The notes below the pieces were generated by a model that saw only the letters and a list, made by a program, of their open reading frames with translations, did no database searches and was not told the origin of the DNA. This document shows, in pieces, positions 7,658-16,866 of a stretch of 58,925 nt of DNA; the first letter of the stretch is position 1; every line of letters starts with the position of its first letter. A program made the translations under genes and the position numbers. The DNA comes from Symbiodinium natans (taxonomy: Eukaryota; Sar; Dinophyceae; Suessiales; Symbiodiniaceae): positions 365,996 through 424,920 of the forward strand of contig CAJNDS010002124.1 in assembly GCA_905221605.1 (NCBI GenBank), read 5' to 3'.

Positions 7658-9544
7658 TTAGCTGAAGGCGTCCCACACATCAGCAGAGAGCGCCAGAGAC
7701 GTGTCCTTAAAGATTCTCTCTGCCTTTTCTTTGCCCACCGGAGTTCGGAGCAGGGAGAAGAAGTGCTGGACAAGAGGAGGGACCTGTCGCTGATGATGCG
7801 TGAAGGCTTGTTTGGCTGCCTGGATTGCCGGCTTGTCCTCCGCCAGGTACTCTAGGGTCGAGAAGAGTCCTCGGACATGATCTGCGGTTGAAGTTGTGGC
7901 TTGTTGAGGAGCCGGAGGTGTGCGTTTGTGCCAGGCCGACGTGTCGAGAGCAAGAAAGAAGGGCAGATCCGTGCTGGAGTCCGGCGAGATTCGTCTGCCC
8001 AGGTTGGACCATCCACAGTCTCGTACATAGTATCCTAGGAGCGCCGATTTGAGTACTAGGAGAATCAGCAAGTAGCACTCGTCCATGCTGGGGCGTAGAT
8101 GCGGTGGGAGGTTATCCAGCGGCTGGACCTTTTCCACCATGATGCCGTAGGCTTGCTGAATGAGGAGGTACTTCGGCGGGCCCGAGTCTCCCCGCCAGGA
8201 GGAGACCTCACTCGGCGTGGGAGACTTGGGAAACTCCAGGGGATTGACCGCGGAAGCCACTCTGAGCTGGATAGCAAAGACGTTTGCCACCGTCGGGACC
8301 ATCTCTGGGAAAACGTGTGCCAAGTCAAGTTCCGCTTCATGAGCCTGAAGTCCGTCTTGGGCCTGTTCTTCCTGGGGAGCAACAACTGAGAGTTTGAAGA
8401 CCGAGTAGAATTCCCCGCCCTTGAAGTTGTATACAGCTCTGGTGACGCCCTTCATGGATGCTGTGCGGTTCAGTTTTAGAACCATGCTGACTTGCTCGTC
8501 CTGCGATTTCCGAACTTGCACGTGAACATCCAATTCCAAAGGGAATTCCTGCGGGTAGGAGTAGGGGAAGGAGTGAATGACCGCCTTGCCCTTGTCTTGT
8601 TCCTTCTTGCTTGCCACGCGAGCCTGAACTGTGGCTGCTGGAAGAACTATCACTCCTTGATGCACCGGGTAGTTCAGGAACTCGCGCGGAGGAGGAGCTG
8701 CTTGCGTAAGATTGACGACCTGGAGCTCCTCTGTGGAAGTGAGGCGCGCGATGCCTTCAAGATGGCCTGGGTCAGAAGCTGATTGTCTTGCGGGAGGAGA
8801 TGGAGGTGGAGGTGGCTGCCTGATGAAGGCCTCCTTTTGTCCAACTCCTGCACCGGTGTACTGAGATGAGCGCGACTTCTTCGAGTCCGCCCAGGGTGGT
8901 ATGTCGGAGTCCGACTCTTCCTTGCAGGTTTCTTTCCTGCCCACGCCTTGGCCCGCATAGGGTTGCGGTGAGTGCTCTCGTGTTGGCTCTACCTTGAAGG
9001 TCTTCGCGTGCTCTGCCTGGAGCATAGATGAGGAGGATGGATCTGTTTTCGCTTTCCTGTGTCCGCTCCTCGGAGGCGACCTCACGCTGGAGCCTGCCGG
9101 TCGGGAAGTTTCGACCGAGATCAAGGATAGCGAAGACAGATTCTTGTACACTTCCGAGGTAGGAAGGGCCGCTAAGTCCTCTGCAGTGAGTCCAGGCTTT
9201 TTGATTCCCAGCTCTTCTAGTCTCTTGCTTTCTTTATCCGCTTGTCTCTGGCTCGAGACCGGCCTTGTCGATTGACGGGCCATCATGCTTCTTGATATAG
9301 CACGGAGGCCCTTCTCCCAGCGGTAGTTTCTGATCTCGTCCATTCTCTTATGCGAGATGGGGACATAGTTCGAAGGCAGCAGCCTATCAGCTTCTGTGCA
9401 GATGTTGGAGGCGAGATCGAACGAGGGCAGAGTCGAAGCTTTCGACTGTCTTTTCCGCGGGGGCATGGTCCTAGGTGCCCTGCGCTGTAGACCTAGTGGA
9501 CCTTCTTTGAGCACAGAGTCTTGCCAGCGCGTAAGGTCAGACAT
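7658..9544 (-). CDS. Element protein F (628 aa), unknown function, copy 1, intact
   Basis: The N-terminal about 110 residues are basic (PPRKRQSK, then Lys/Arg/Glu-rich). A Pro/Ser-rich linker covers roughly 140-320, and a likely folded C-terminal half follows from FPLELDVHVQVRKS onward. No known domain was recognised. Two hairpins lie inside the gene in frame: 9065-9093 (encoding SVRSPPRSG near residue 155) and 8186-8225 (encoding SEVSSWRG near residue 446). They are read in different frames. Downstream hairpin 7613-7643 is 14 nt after the stop. The copy 2 equivalent has a 2-nt deletion near the N-terminus. Confidence 0.7.
   Translation of the reverse strand: MSDLTRWQDSVLKEGPLGLQRRAPRTMPPRKRQSKASTLPSFDLASNICTEADRLLPSNYVPISHKRMDEIRNYRWEKGLRAISRSMMARQSTRPVSSQRQADKESKRLEELGIKKPGLTAEDLAALPTSEVYKNLSSLSLISVETSRPAGSSVRSPPRSGHRKAKTDPSSSSMLQAEHAKTFKVEPTREHSPQPYAGQGVGRKETCKEESDSDIPPWADSKKSRSSQYTGAGVGQKEAFIRQPPPPPSPPARQSASDPGHLEGIARLTSTEELQVVNLTQAAPPPREFLNYPVHQGVIVLPAATVQARVASKKEQDKGKAVIHSFPYSYPQEFPLELDVHVQVRKSQDEQVSMVLKLNRTASMKGVTRAVYNFKGGEFYSVFKLSVVAPQEEQAQDGLQAHEAELDLAHVFPEMVPTVANVFAIQLRVASAVNPLEFPKSPTPSEVSSWRGDSGPPKYLLIQQAYGIMVEKVQPLDNLPPHLRPSMDECYLLILLVLKSALLGYYVRDCGWSNLGRRISPDSSTDLPFFLALDTSAWHKRTPPAPQQATTSTADHVRGLFSTLEYLAEDKPAIQAAKQAFTHHQRQVPPLVQHFFSLLRTPVGKEKAERIFKDTSLALSADVWDAFS
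8186..8225. repeat. Core hairpin 13, copy 1 (inside F)
   Basis: Core at 8197-8213. Arms GTCTCCC-CGCC and GGCG-T-GGGAGAC give 11 pairs with a bulged T. It lies within the coding frame of F. Confidence 0.9.
9065..9093. repeat. Core hairpin 14, copy 1 (inside F)
   Basis: Variant core CGGAGGCGACCTCACGCT between arms GCTCC and GGAGC (5 bp perfect), in frame within F. Confidence 0.8.
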
Positions 9545-9726
9545 TTATCTCAGCAATGCACAAGGACTGGCTGAGTGCTGGGCTCGACAGTGGGGCCTGT
9601 GCAGCAATTTAGGAGCGGAGAGACATTAGATAAGTTAAGTGCTGTCATGCATTTAGGGCAGATTGTTTTAGTTGAGACTGTTGGCTCGGTCGACGGCGCG
9701 CAGCTGTGAGAACATAGCTGCGTTTT

Positions 9727-9755
9727 ACCTGCAGGAGGAGACCTCACTTGCTGGT
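9727..9755. repeat. Core hairpin 15, copy 1 (downstream of G)
   Basis: Core AGGAGGAGACCTCACTT. Arms ACCTGC and GCTGGT pair except for one T/T mismatch. Confidence 0.72.
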
Positions 9756-9786
9756 CGCAAAAAGTCGAGCTCTATCCTGCTCATAG

Positions 9787-10050
9787 CTACCAGTATCTGG
9801 AGCGGGCTTGTTGCACCGCCCAGGAGTCTCTACACCCGAAGCAGCAGTGCCACAGATGTCCCGGCTTGTGTCGAACACATGGAGCACTGTGGCATTGGTC
9901 GCAGCCTGCTCCGCATGATGACTGTGGTGGCGGAGGTGCCGTTGCCTTAACCAGCGCTTGGGCGACATTGGCCTGGCTTGTCGTCGGCTGGGTGTGAATG
10001 CCAGGGGTGTTCTCAATGGCAAGAATCGTGCCCTCCGGGTTGGTTGCCAT
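9787..10050 (-). CDS. Element protein G (87 aa), small Cys/His-rich protein, copy 1
   Basis: Residues 46-73 hold seven Cys (46, 50, 53, 58, 69, 70, 73) and four His (54, 61, 65, 68), a spacing consistent with a small zinc-binding fold, though I cannot match a named family. The first 45 residues are flexible and Pro-rich. The frame is open at the same length in copy 2 (22,957-23,220) with one amino-acid change near residue 28 (Asn/His), which supports a real gene over a chance frame. Hairpin 9727-9755 follows the stop; 322 nt of spacer precede the start. Confidence 0.5.
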   Translation of the reverse strand: MATNPEGTILAIENTPGIHTQPTTSQANVAQALVKATAPPPPQSSCGAGCDQCHSAPCVRHKPGHLWHCCFGCRDSWAVQQARSRYW

Positions 10051-10372
10051 GGCGTGGTGATGATGGAGGAACAGTCAGTACTGATCAATATGAGCAGAAC
10101 GGCTGATGCTGAGTTAAGTTGGAGCTTCAGTCAGGCACATGGCGGAAAGTCTCTCAGCTTGTAAGCAATGCGAGAGCCTGGAGTGTGACTCGCTCTGGTC
10201 GACAGCTGACGTAAGTGTAGCTCGGCCTCAGTTGTAATGGGAGAAAGGCGGTTCGATGCAATAGTGAAGCCTGACGTGTGGTGCAGAAAAGACTTTTCCT
10301 GGCAGGCACGGTGCGCACGAGGCGGCAGAGAAGGGAGAAAGAAAAACAGGTTGACTTATCAGCGCCCTCGTT
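10051..10372. other. Spacer upstream of G, copy 1
   Basis: 322 nt with no credible gene. The equivalent is at 23,221-23,542. It could contain a leader or processing signal for G. Confidence 0.45.
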
Positions 10373-10400
10373 CTCTCAGGAGGGGACCTCTACACGAGAG
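10373..10400. repeat. Core hairpin 16, copy 1 (spacer H/G)
   Basis: Variant core AGGAGGGGACCTCTACAC between arms CTCTC and GAGAG (5 bp perfect). Confidence 0.8.
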
Positions 10401-10460
10401 TAGGAGGGTTGTCTGAGGCTAAGTGACTAGCTAGATCCCCCAGGAGGGCAAGGGGGCCTT

Positions 10461-10495
10461 GGACAGCTCAGGAGGGGACCTCGACTCGGGTGTCC
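10461..10495. repeat. Core hairpin 17, copy 1 (downstream of H)
   Basis: Variant core AGGAGGGGACCTCGACTC. Outer arms GGACA and TGTCC; the inner CTC/GGG includes a T.G pair. Confidence 0.78.
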
Positions 10496-10504
10496 TGGAA
10501 AACT

Positions 10505-11325
10505 TTAGCCCTCGTTGCCTCCTGTGCGCAGCGCTTCTAGCTGATCACGGAGGGTCTGCATCTGTGGAGACCGTCTTAGGCCCTCCCTGCGCATGGTGAC
10601 CCCCACTAGGTTCCAGACTGAGTTGTTCGCAAGAAGTCGAAAGGCGTGCATTGCCTCATGGTCGTCTCCGATGGTCAGGGCCAGTTCCAGGAGGAAGGCG
10701 ATGACCGGCCTTTCTTCCGTCAGGTTGGCTCGCAGCGGTCTGGACGGCCTGAACTTGGTGAGCTGTTCTTGATCTAACTTGAGCATAGCCGCCAGGTGGG
10801 TGGAGACAACCTTGGGCGAGAGAGGAGGGCGTTGGGCATCGATGACTACCTTCCGCTGTTTGGCGTCCCATCTCATGTAGTTCCACTAAAAGGCAGGTTT
10901 CTCGTCCGTGTGGTGTCGACCTCGGGAGGCAAGTGCTCCTGGTAGAGAGATAAGTGCTGATTCCTTGTCCTGGTTCGTGCTGTCGTAGGCGACGTGATCG
11001 AAGCCCTGGGCTCGAGTGTGCAGCTCGTGAAGGAGACCGAGGAACAGGGCGTGGCGAACGGGCGTGCCAGGGGGGTCCTGGGGCTGGTCCGACTTCCACT
11101 GTTGCTGGATCCGTGCCAAGGAGGGAACCACACTGTTCGCTTGGTGCACCGTGGCGTAGAAGATCCATCCATGATGGTATCGCAAGGCTGTCAATTCATC
11201 CTCGTGATTCAGCAGGGCCAAGATGATGCTGGCCAAGAGGTCAGCGGTTGGTTTGACCTCCTGCTTTGATTTCTGCAGACCGTTTTGCGAGGCCCTTGGT
11301 CTGGAGCCATTACGGCGACCAGTCC
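10505..11325 (-). pseudogene. Element protein H, copy 1, broken and truncated by gap
   Basis: This is the C-terminal part of H, about 97% identical in DNA to copy 2 (23,675-24,748). The codon that encodes Tyr in copy 2 (PAFYWNYM) is TAG here, at 10,886-10,888. A second change (Asn to Lys) lies three codons upstream. The 5' end runs into 100 Ns at 11,326, so the N-terminus is not visible. Only the 123-residue C-terminal part after the nonsense codon starts with a Met (10,876). Confidence 0.7.
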
Positions 11326-11425
11326 NNNNNNNNNNNNNNNNNNNNNNNNNNNNNNNNNNNNNNNNNNNNNNNNNNNNNNNNNNNNNNNNNNNNNNNNNNN
11401 NNNNNNNNNNNNNNNNNNNNNNNNN
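11326..11425. other. Assembly gap (100 N)
   Basis: Exactly 100 undetermined bases, the conventional placeholder for a gap of unknown size. It separates copy 1 of the element from the (CAA)n tract, so the junction cannot be read. Confidence 0.99.
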
Positions 11426-11714
<289 letters not shown>

Positions 11715-12058
11715 TTTCATTTCATTTCATTTCATTTCGAACGCATGTGCGGGTTATGTCCCGCACCTTGGCGGGCATCGAGGGTGAAAATTAAGTGACC
11801 TACTCGTTCGGGACCTGGTCTGTTTCGATGTCCTGGCCATTGTAGCCAGGCGGGTTGCGCTTCTGTACACTTCTCTGCGAGATTGGTCCTCAACCTCAGC
11901 AGGCAAGCTGGCGGGCAGGCCGAGTCTGGGGGGCATCAGCTTAGCAGGCTGGCGCTTGTGCATTATAAGGCATGGAGGCTTTTCTTCTGCAGTGCGAGCA
12001 GTGGTCTGGAGGTGTGATTAAGTCCAGAATTCGGACTAGAGGAACTTAGGGATTTGAT
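11715..12058 (-). other. 3' UTR and tail of element copy 2
   Basis: This is about 345 nt after the B' stop without a credible gene. In sense orientation it ends in roughly five GAAAT units (11,715-11,738 on the plus strand read ATTTC repeats) and then runs straight into (GTT)n. A short tandem tail at the 3' end is typical of several non-LTR retroelement clades. Confidence 0.6.
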
Positions 12059-12100
12059 GGTTCAGTTTGCTGGAGGCGACCTCACTCGCATACTGGAACC
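12059..12100. repeat. Core hairpin 0, copy 2 (stop of B')
   Basis: Core TGGAGGCGACCTCACTC at 12,071-12,087. Arms GGTTCAGTTTGC and GCATACTGGAACC give about 11 pairs with one mismatch and one bulged G. The B' stop lies in the core. Confidence 0.87.
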
Positions 12101-13374
12101 AGGCTGGTTGTCCGATGTGGGGACGCCAGAATGACAGCTTCTCGAGCTCGAAGGAGGGACCGAAGCCGTCCACGATGAGAGGAGGTGAGCATCTTGAACA
12201 CTATTGCATAGGGCTTGTGCTCTTCGTAGATGTCATCATAGAGCGGATTGATGATATGATAGAAGCGGAGGGCCATGCTGTTCTGGAAGTCTTGAGAATG
12301 ATCCTCAGGGTTAGGAATGCCAGCATTAGCTTGAAATGCAGAGTTGACTTGCTTTAGCAGGGCATCCTCGAAGAGCTCCAGTAGTTCACCTCGCGAGATA
12401 ACCGTGTCCGCGATCAAGGATTGAATCCAAGAAACTTCCTCTGCATTGATTTCTCGAAGCAGCCACTGCCTGTACGTGACCAAATCTTCGCGAATTTGGT
12501 CCTGGTAGTGAGTAAGATGAGGCAGCAGAGCCAGGAGATGTTGGTCGTAGGACAAACCATTGAGGTGATGGTCCTGATGTTGAAAGCGCCATCCATTCTC
12601 AACTGGCGATGCCCCTTCGGCGGAAGAAGAGACTTTGAGCAGCTGCTGCACCCGGTATACTGTGGAGGCTCGCCTTAGCGCCTGCAGGTCGAAGTATTGA
12701 AGGTCCAGTTGCTTGTCATCGTGCAGACGAAGATTGACGGGGAAGTAGTCCGAGCCCTGTCCTGGAGCATACGATGGCTGTGACTGCTCAATGCCTGAGA
12801 GTAGGCGTGGAGTTGACGATCGCATGAGAAGGTGTAGATGCGACAGGGCGTTAGCAATCATAAAGTGCACCTCACCTTGGCCGAAGTGGCGCGTCAGGTA
12901 CGTCCAGATGCGCTGGGTGGTAGGTTCCGCATCTTCGAGCTGGAAGGAGTTCTGGCCAGGGCCATCGTTGGTGTAGTCTCGAATCGCCTGAGAGATGAAG
13001 AGGAGCTGGCGCTTCTGATGGTACGTCAGTGTTGGAGAGCGAGGCTCTGTCAGCATCATCTCTTCATGCTTCCGTTTTGCGGCCAAGTTTCGAGGTGCAG
13101 TTTGGGGAAGGTAGAGCCGCAACTCTCCCATGTGCCGGTGAACTTTCTCCGCAAGCAGCTTCAAGAAACTGCAGGTGCGCGAGGCTATCCGTATCTGGCG
13201 GTTCAAGTGTGGGATCGCTTCTCCCGCAGGGGTGCGTGAGGATGCCAGGTCCAGATTGCTTGCTGCGGCGGCACCAGATGGAGTTGTAGGGTAAACCGAC
13301 AGCGGTAGGAATAGAGACTCAAGAAGTACCTCCATTGCCTGTTCACGGCTGAGAACGGGGTGAAGGTCTGCCAT
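12082..13374 (-). CDS. Element protein B' (430 aa), unknown function, copy 2, intact
   Basis: B' is a close paralogue of B with the same block order (MEVLLESLFLPL, RQIRIASRTCSF, AIRDYTNDGPGQNSFQLEDA, LDLQYFDLQALRRAS, INPLYDDIYEEHKP). It is the last gene of the element before the 3' UTR. The start at 13,374 (MADLHPVLSR) is chosen by alignment to B; a longer frame to 13,500 would read through hairpin 13,389-13,420. The C-terminus ends Cys-Glu-stop, with GAG-TGA supplied by the core of hairpin 12,059-12,100. Having B and B' in one element implies an internal gene duplication. Confidence 0.75.
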   Translation of the reverse strand: MADLHPVLSREQAMEVLLESLFLPLSVYPTTPSGAAAASNLDLASSRTPAGEAIPHLNRQIRIASRTCSFLKLLAEKVHRHMGELRLYLPQTAPRNLAAKRKHEEMMLTEPRSPTLTYHQKRQLLFISQAIRDYTNDGPGQNSFQLEDAEPTTQRIWTYLTRHFGQGEVHFMIANALSHLHLLMRSSTPRLLSGIEQSQPSYAPGQGSDYFPVNLRLHDDKQLDLQYFDLQALRRASTVYRVQQLLKVSSSAEGASPVENGWRFQHQDHHLNGLSYDQHLLALLPHLTHYQDQIREDLVTYRQWLLREINAEEVSWIQSLIADTVISRGELLELFEDALLKQVNSAFQANAGIPNPEDHSQDFQNSMALRFYHIINPLYDDIYEEHKPYAIVFKMLTSSHRGRLRSLLRAREAVILASPHRTTSLVPVCE

Positions 13375-13388
13375 GGGCCTAGGTGGAA

Positions 13389-13420
13389 GTTCGCCAGGAG
13401 GGGACCTCACTCGTGCGAAC
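13389..13420. repeat. Core hairpin 1, copy 2 (upstream of B')
   Basis: Same site and arms as 215-246. Confidence 0.85.
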
Positions 13421-13518
13421 CTGAGGGAAAACTTTGCGAGAAGAGCTGTGCTTGTGAGGCTTGACGTGGAAAGATTGGAGCTACAGGCTTTTTCCCGCAA
13501 TTTGGGAAGATAGTGCAG

Positions 13519-13545
13519 CGAACAGGAGGGGACCTCACTCGTTTG
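13519..13545. repeat. Core hairpin 2, copy 2 (downstream of A)
   Basis: Same site and arms as 346-372, including the G.T pair. Confidence 0.8.
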
Positions 13546-13570
13546 GAAGTCTGTGGTGCTCGGATGGTCC

Positions 13571-14810
13571 CTAGCCCCGAATTTTGTCGTCTAGCGTCTG
13601 TTTCAGACGTTGACGATGTCGAACGAGGAGCAGTGTCAGCGCCACAGCAAAGTTCTTATAGTCATCATAGACCTGGTCGTGGAGCGGGGAAAGAATTGTG
13701 ATGACTCCTTGTGCCTGCTCGTAATCTCCTTGGTCTCCTCCATATCTGTGTCGTATTTGTTGCCAGAGACTGTCAGCGAAGTAGCGATGCAGAGTATCTC
13801 TAGGTAGTAGCTGATTCGCTACCAGGTTGCGCACCCAATGGAAGTCCTCATCGGACAGAGGGGTGGACAGCCATAGGCGATACAGTGTCAGGATCTCTCG
13901 GAGTGTCTCCTGATAGTGCGGGATCATTGAAACCAATTTGGTGTGGTAGTCCTCGTAGTCAAGCTTTGAGAGATCACGGTCTTGTTCAAGGAAATCCCAG
14001 CCATCTCGGATCTGGTCGCTGGCCGATGTAGGTGTGGATGCCGTAATAGTCCGCAGTTGTTGTAGTAGGCGAAGCTGAAGTGATGCTCTTTTGAGCGTTC
14101 TGAAATCATATGCTTCAAGATCAAGCTGATGTGGGTCTTGAAGCCGGAGGCCTAGGGGGAAATATGCTTGGCCTTGCCAGGTCTCCGCCGTCGTTTGGGG
14201 ATGCAGCTGGAGTAGGTTCCGTTGATGTGCTGGAGTGAATTCAGACCTCAGAATGACCTTGGCTTGCTCCAAAGTGCGGAGCAGAATGGCATTCAGCTCT
14301 GATTGCGAGAGCTTCCCGGTAAGATAATGCCAGGTTAAAGCACCAGCCTGATCAGCTTCAGACGTGCTCAAGGACGGCGAGCCTTCGCCGTCTTTTGTGT
14401 AGTTGTGGATCATGAGGGTGAGGTACATGATTTGCTGGCGCTGGAGGGGCCCCCATACTCCGGGGTAGGTGCGTCGAAGGCTGCTCGTCGTCAATGTGCT
14501 TGCGCTTACCTGCCAAGATACGTGGGCTAGCCTCTAGGGGCAGGGCTGTGTGTCTGCCCTCGCGCCAGGCCAGGTACCGATCCAAGTGACATATGAAGCT
14601 GCAGAGACGTGATGCTACTCGCATGCTTCGTTCTGCCGTGCGTTCAAGGTCTTCTGTAGTGAAGAGGAGCCTCCTCGGGGCAAGATGAGTTGTTGCTGAG
14701 GCTGATGTGGCCATGTGCTCACTGATGCCGTCGGGTAGGTAGATGGTCAGTGGGACGTGGAGCGACTTCAGGAGAATCTCGAGCAGAATCTCGCGAGACG
14801 GTGAAGGCAT
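13571..14810 (-). pseudogene. Element protein A, copy 2, frameshifted
   Basis: This copy is nearly identical to intact A at 398-1636, but a C-run of five (14,450-14,454) replaces four in copy 1. The insertion breaks the frame after about 120 codons. The N-terminal frame runs 14,810 to 14,358 and the C-terminal frame 14,494 to 13,571. It could be a real inactivating slip or a sequencing error in a homopolymer. Confidence 0.75.
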
Positions 14811-14823
14811 GGCTTGTTTGCTA

Positions 14824-14850
14824 GCTGGATGGAGACCTCACGTGGCCAGC
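14824..14850. repeat. Core hairpin 3, copy 2 (upstream of A)
   Basis: Same site and arms as 1650-1676. Confidence 0.8.
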
Positions 14851-15132
14851 CTGTGTGGAGAGGCTGAGCCCGGCTGTGGCAAGCTTCAATGAAAGCGGAA
14901 AGCTGCAGACTTGAATGTGTTACTAGGTGAATCAGCCAAGGCTGAGGCATTGGCTCTGCAGCAGGCTCCAACTATCCGCAGAAAGACCTCATTGCCGGAG
15001 AATGCCGCTGTGATCTTAGTGAGAAGGGACTGTGCTGCAGTTGGAGATGGAGACTTTTCCGCTGCTTTATCTTGGCTTGCTAAAGGCTGCTGGTGTCCTA
15101 GTTAGACAGAGACGTTGCTAACCTGGTGCTCT

Positions 15133-15163
15133 ACTTTGCAGGAGGTGACCTCACAAGCAAAGT
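15133..15163. repeat. Core hairpin 4, copy 2 (downstream of B)
   Basis: Same site and 7-bp arms as 1959-1989. Confidence 0.88.
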
Positions 15164-15173
15164 TGCTAGCAGG

Positions 15174-16453
15174 CTAGGGTTCAAAAAGACGAAGGAAGGA
15201 CTGGTGCCTCTCGTGCGACAAAGTACGATGAAGTGATCGAGCCCGTTGGCGGTTCGGGGGAGTGAGCATCTTATAGACGATCGCAAACGGCTTGTACTCC
15301 TCGTAGACGTCGTCATGTAAAGGATTGATGATTTGGTAGAAGCGAAGAGCCATGCTATTTTGGAAGTTCGGAGTAGAATCAACACGGTGAGGAGACTCAG
15401 CACTGGCCTGAAGTGTATGGTTTACCTGCTTGAGGAGAGCATGCTCGAAAAGTTCGCGGAGTTCTCCTCTCGAGACTGCCGACTCTAAAAGTGTGTCACG
15501 GGCCCAGGCAGTCTCCTCTTCAGTGATGTCTCGTAGGAGCCATTGCCTGTACATCACCAGGTTCTCTCGGAGTTGGTCCTGGTAGTCCGGGAGGTGTGGC
15601 AGCAAGGCCTGGAGATGCTTGTCATATGGCAATGAGTCGAGGTGTTGCGCTTGTTGCTGGAAGCGCCAGCCATTGGTGACGGGCGACTCTCCGCCCTGGG
15701 TTGGTGAGATATCTTGAGAAGCTGCTGTACTCGGTATATCGTCGACGCGCGCCTGAGTGCCTGAAGGTCGAAGTATTGGAGATCCAAGTGTTTGTCTTCG
15801 GGTAGGCCTAGATGTGGGGGAAAATAACTCTGACCTTGTCCCGGAGCCATGGACGGCTGCGACTGCTCCATGCTTGACATCAGACATGGTGTCGCCGACT
15901 TCATCAGGAGGTGGAGATGCGACAAGGCGGTGTCTATCATAAAGTTGATCTCTCCTTTGGCAAAGTGGCGGGTTAGGTACGTCCAAATTCGAAGTGCGGT
16001 ATTCTCCGCATCTTCGAGCTGAAAAGAGTTGTGGCCTGGGCCATCATTTGTGTAGTCTCTGATCGCCTGAGATATGAAGATGAGCTGACGCCGCCGAATG
16101 TAAGTCAGAGTGTTCTCCTGAGGCTCGTGGAGCATCATTTCCTCGTGCTTACGTTTGGCTGCTAGCTGTCGAGTGGCAGTCTTGGGGAGGTAGAGTCGAA
16201 GGTCGCCCAGTCTCCAGTTGATCTTCTCCGTGAGCAGTTTCATGAAGCTGCAGGTGCGGGAAGCTATGCGTATCTGACGGTCCGAGTGCCGGAGGGCGTC
16301 TTCTGCCGGGATGCGTGTAGATGCCATTTGTATAGTGCTGGCCTCGTGGTCTCCCAGGGAGGATGCAGGGTAGACCGGAAGCGGGAGGAAAAGGGATTCC
16401 AGAAGCACCTCCATGGTTTTATCCCTACTCAGTACCGGAGGGAGGGCCTCCAT
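15174..16453 (-). pseudogene. Element protein B, copy 2, frameshifted
   Basis: This copy differs from intact B (2000-3280) by loss of one A near 15,703 (GGTTGGTGAG against GGTTGAGTGAG). The N-terminal frame is open from 16,465 to 15,554, and the C-terminal frame resumes and reaches the normal stop at 15,174. Other differences are scattered substitutions. The flanking hairpins are intact. Confidence 0.75.
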
Positions 16454-16461
16454 GGTCAGGC

Positions 16462-16490
16462 TCATACAGGAGGAGACCTCACTCGTATGA
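16462..16490. repeat. Core hairpin 5, copy 2 (upstream of B)
   Basis: Same arms as 3289-3317, but the variable core base is A (GGAGGAGACC) where copy 1 has G. Confidence 0.87.
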
Positions 16491-16835
16491 AGGCTCTGAT
16501 GTTAGCCGGAGCAAACACAGCTGCCTTGGTGCTTTTAGGCCGAAGGTAAGGAACCAGGAGGTGAAATTCAAGGAAGGCCTCTCTCGGGCTAAGCTGCAGG
16601 GGTAGGGTTGCGCAGCAGAGTTCAAGCTGAAGGTGGGCAGAGCTGAGGCGCTGGCACTGGTGCGTGTTTCCCTCTTTCTGGTTAAGGACCTGAGGCTCTG
16701 CTCGGAGAGGGAGAGGGGTGTCTAGATTTGTGTTTGGGAGAGGCGCAGAGTTGCGGGAATAATTCTCCTTTGTCTGTTAGCAGCAGGCATCATCGATCTT
16801 CTTGTGAGAAAGAAGTTGACTAGGTTTGTTAAGTA

Positions 16836-16866
16836 GCTGACCAGGAGGGGACCTCACTCGGTCTGC
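16836..16866. repeat. Core hairpin 6, copy 2 (stop of C)
   Basis: Same site as 3663-3693. Confidence 0.8.

Larger units (their letters stand above)
1..11325 (-). mobile_element. Giant multi-gene LINE-like element, copy 1 (partial)
   Basis: This copy holds genes H (broken), G, F, E, D, C, B, A and the start of B', colinear with copy 2 at an offset of 13,170-13,174 nt and about 98-99% identical by eye. The polyprotein end is missing, either because the copy is 5'-truncated or because it is hidden in the 100-N gap. Confidence 0.75.
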
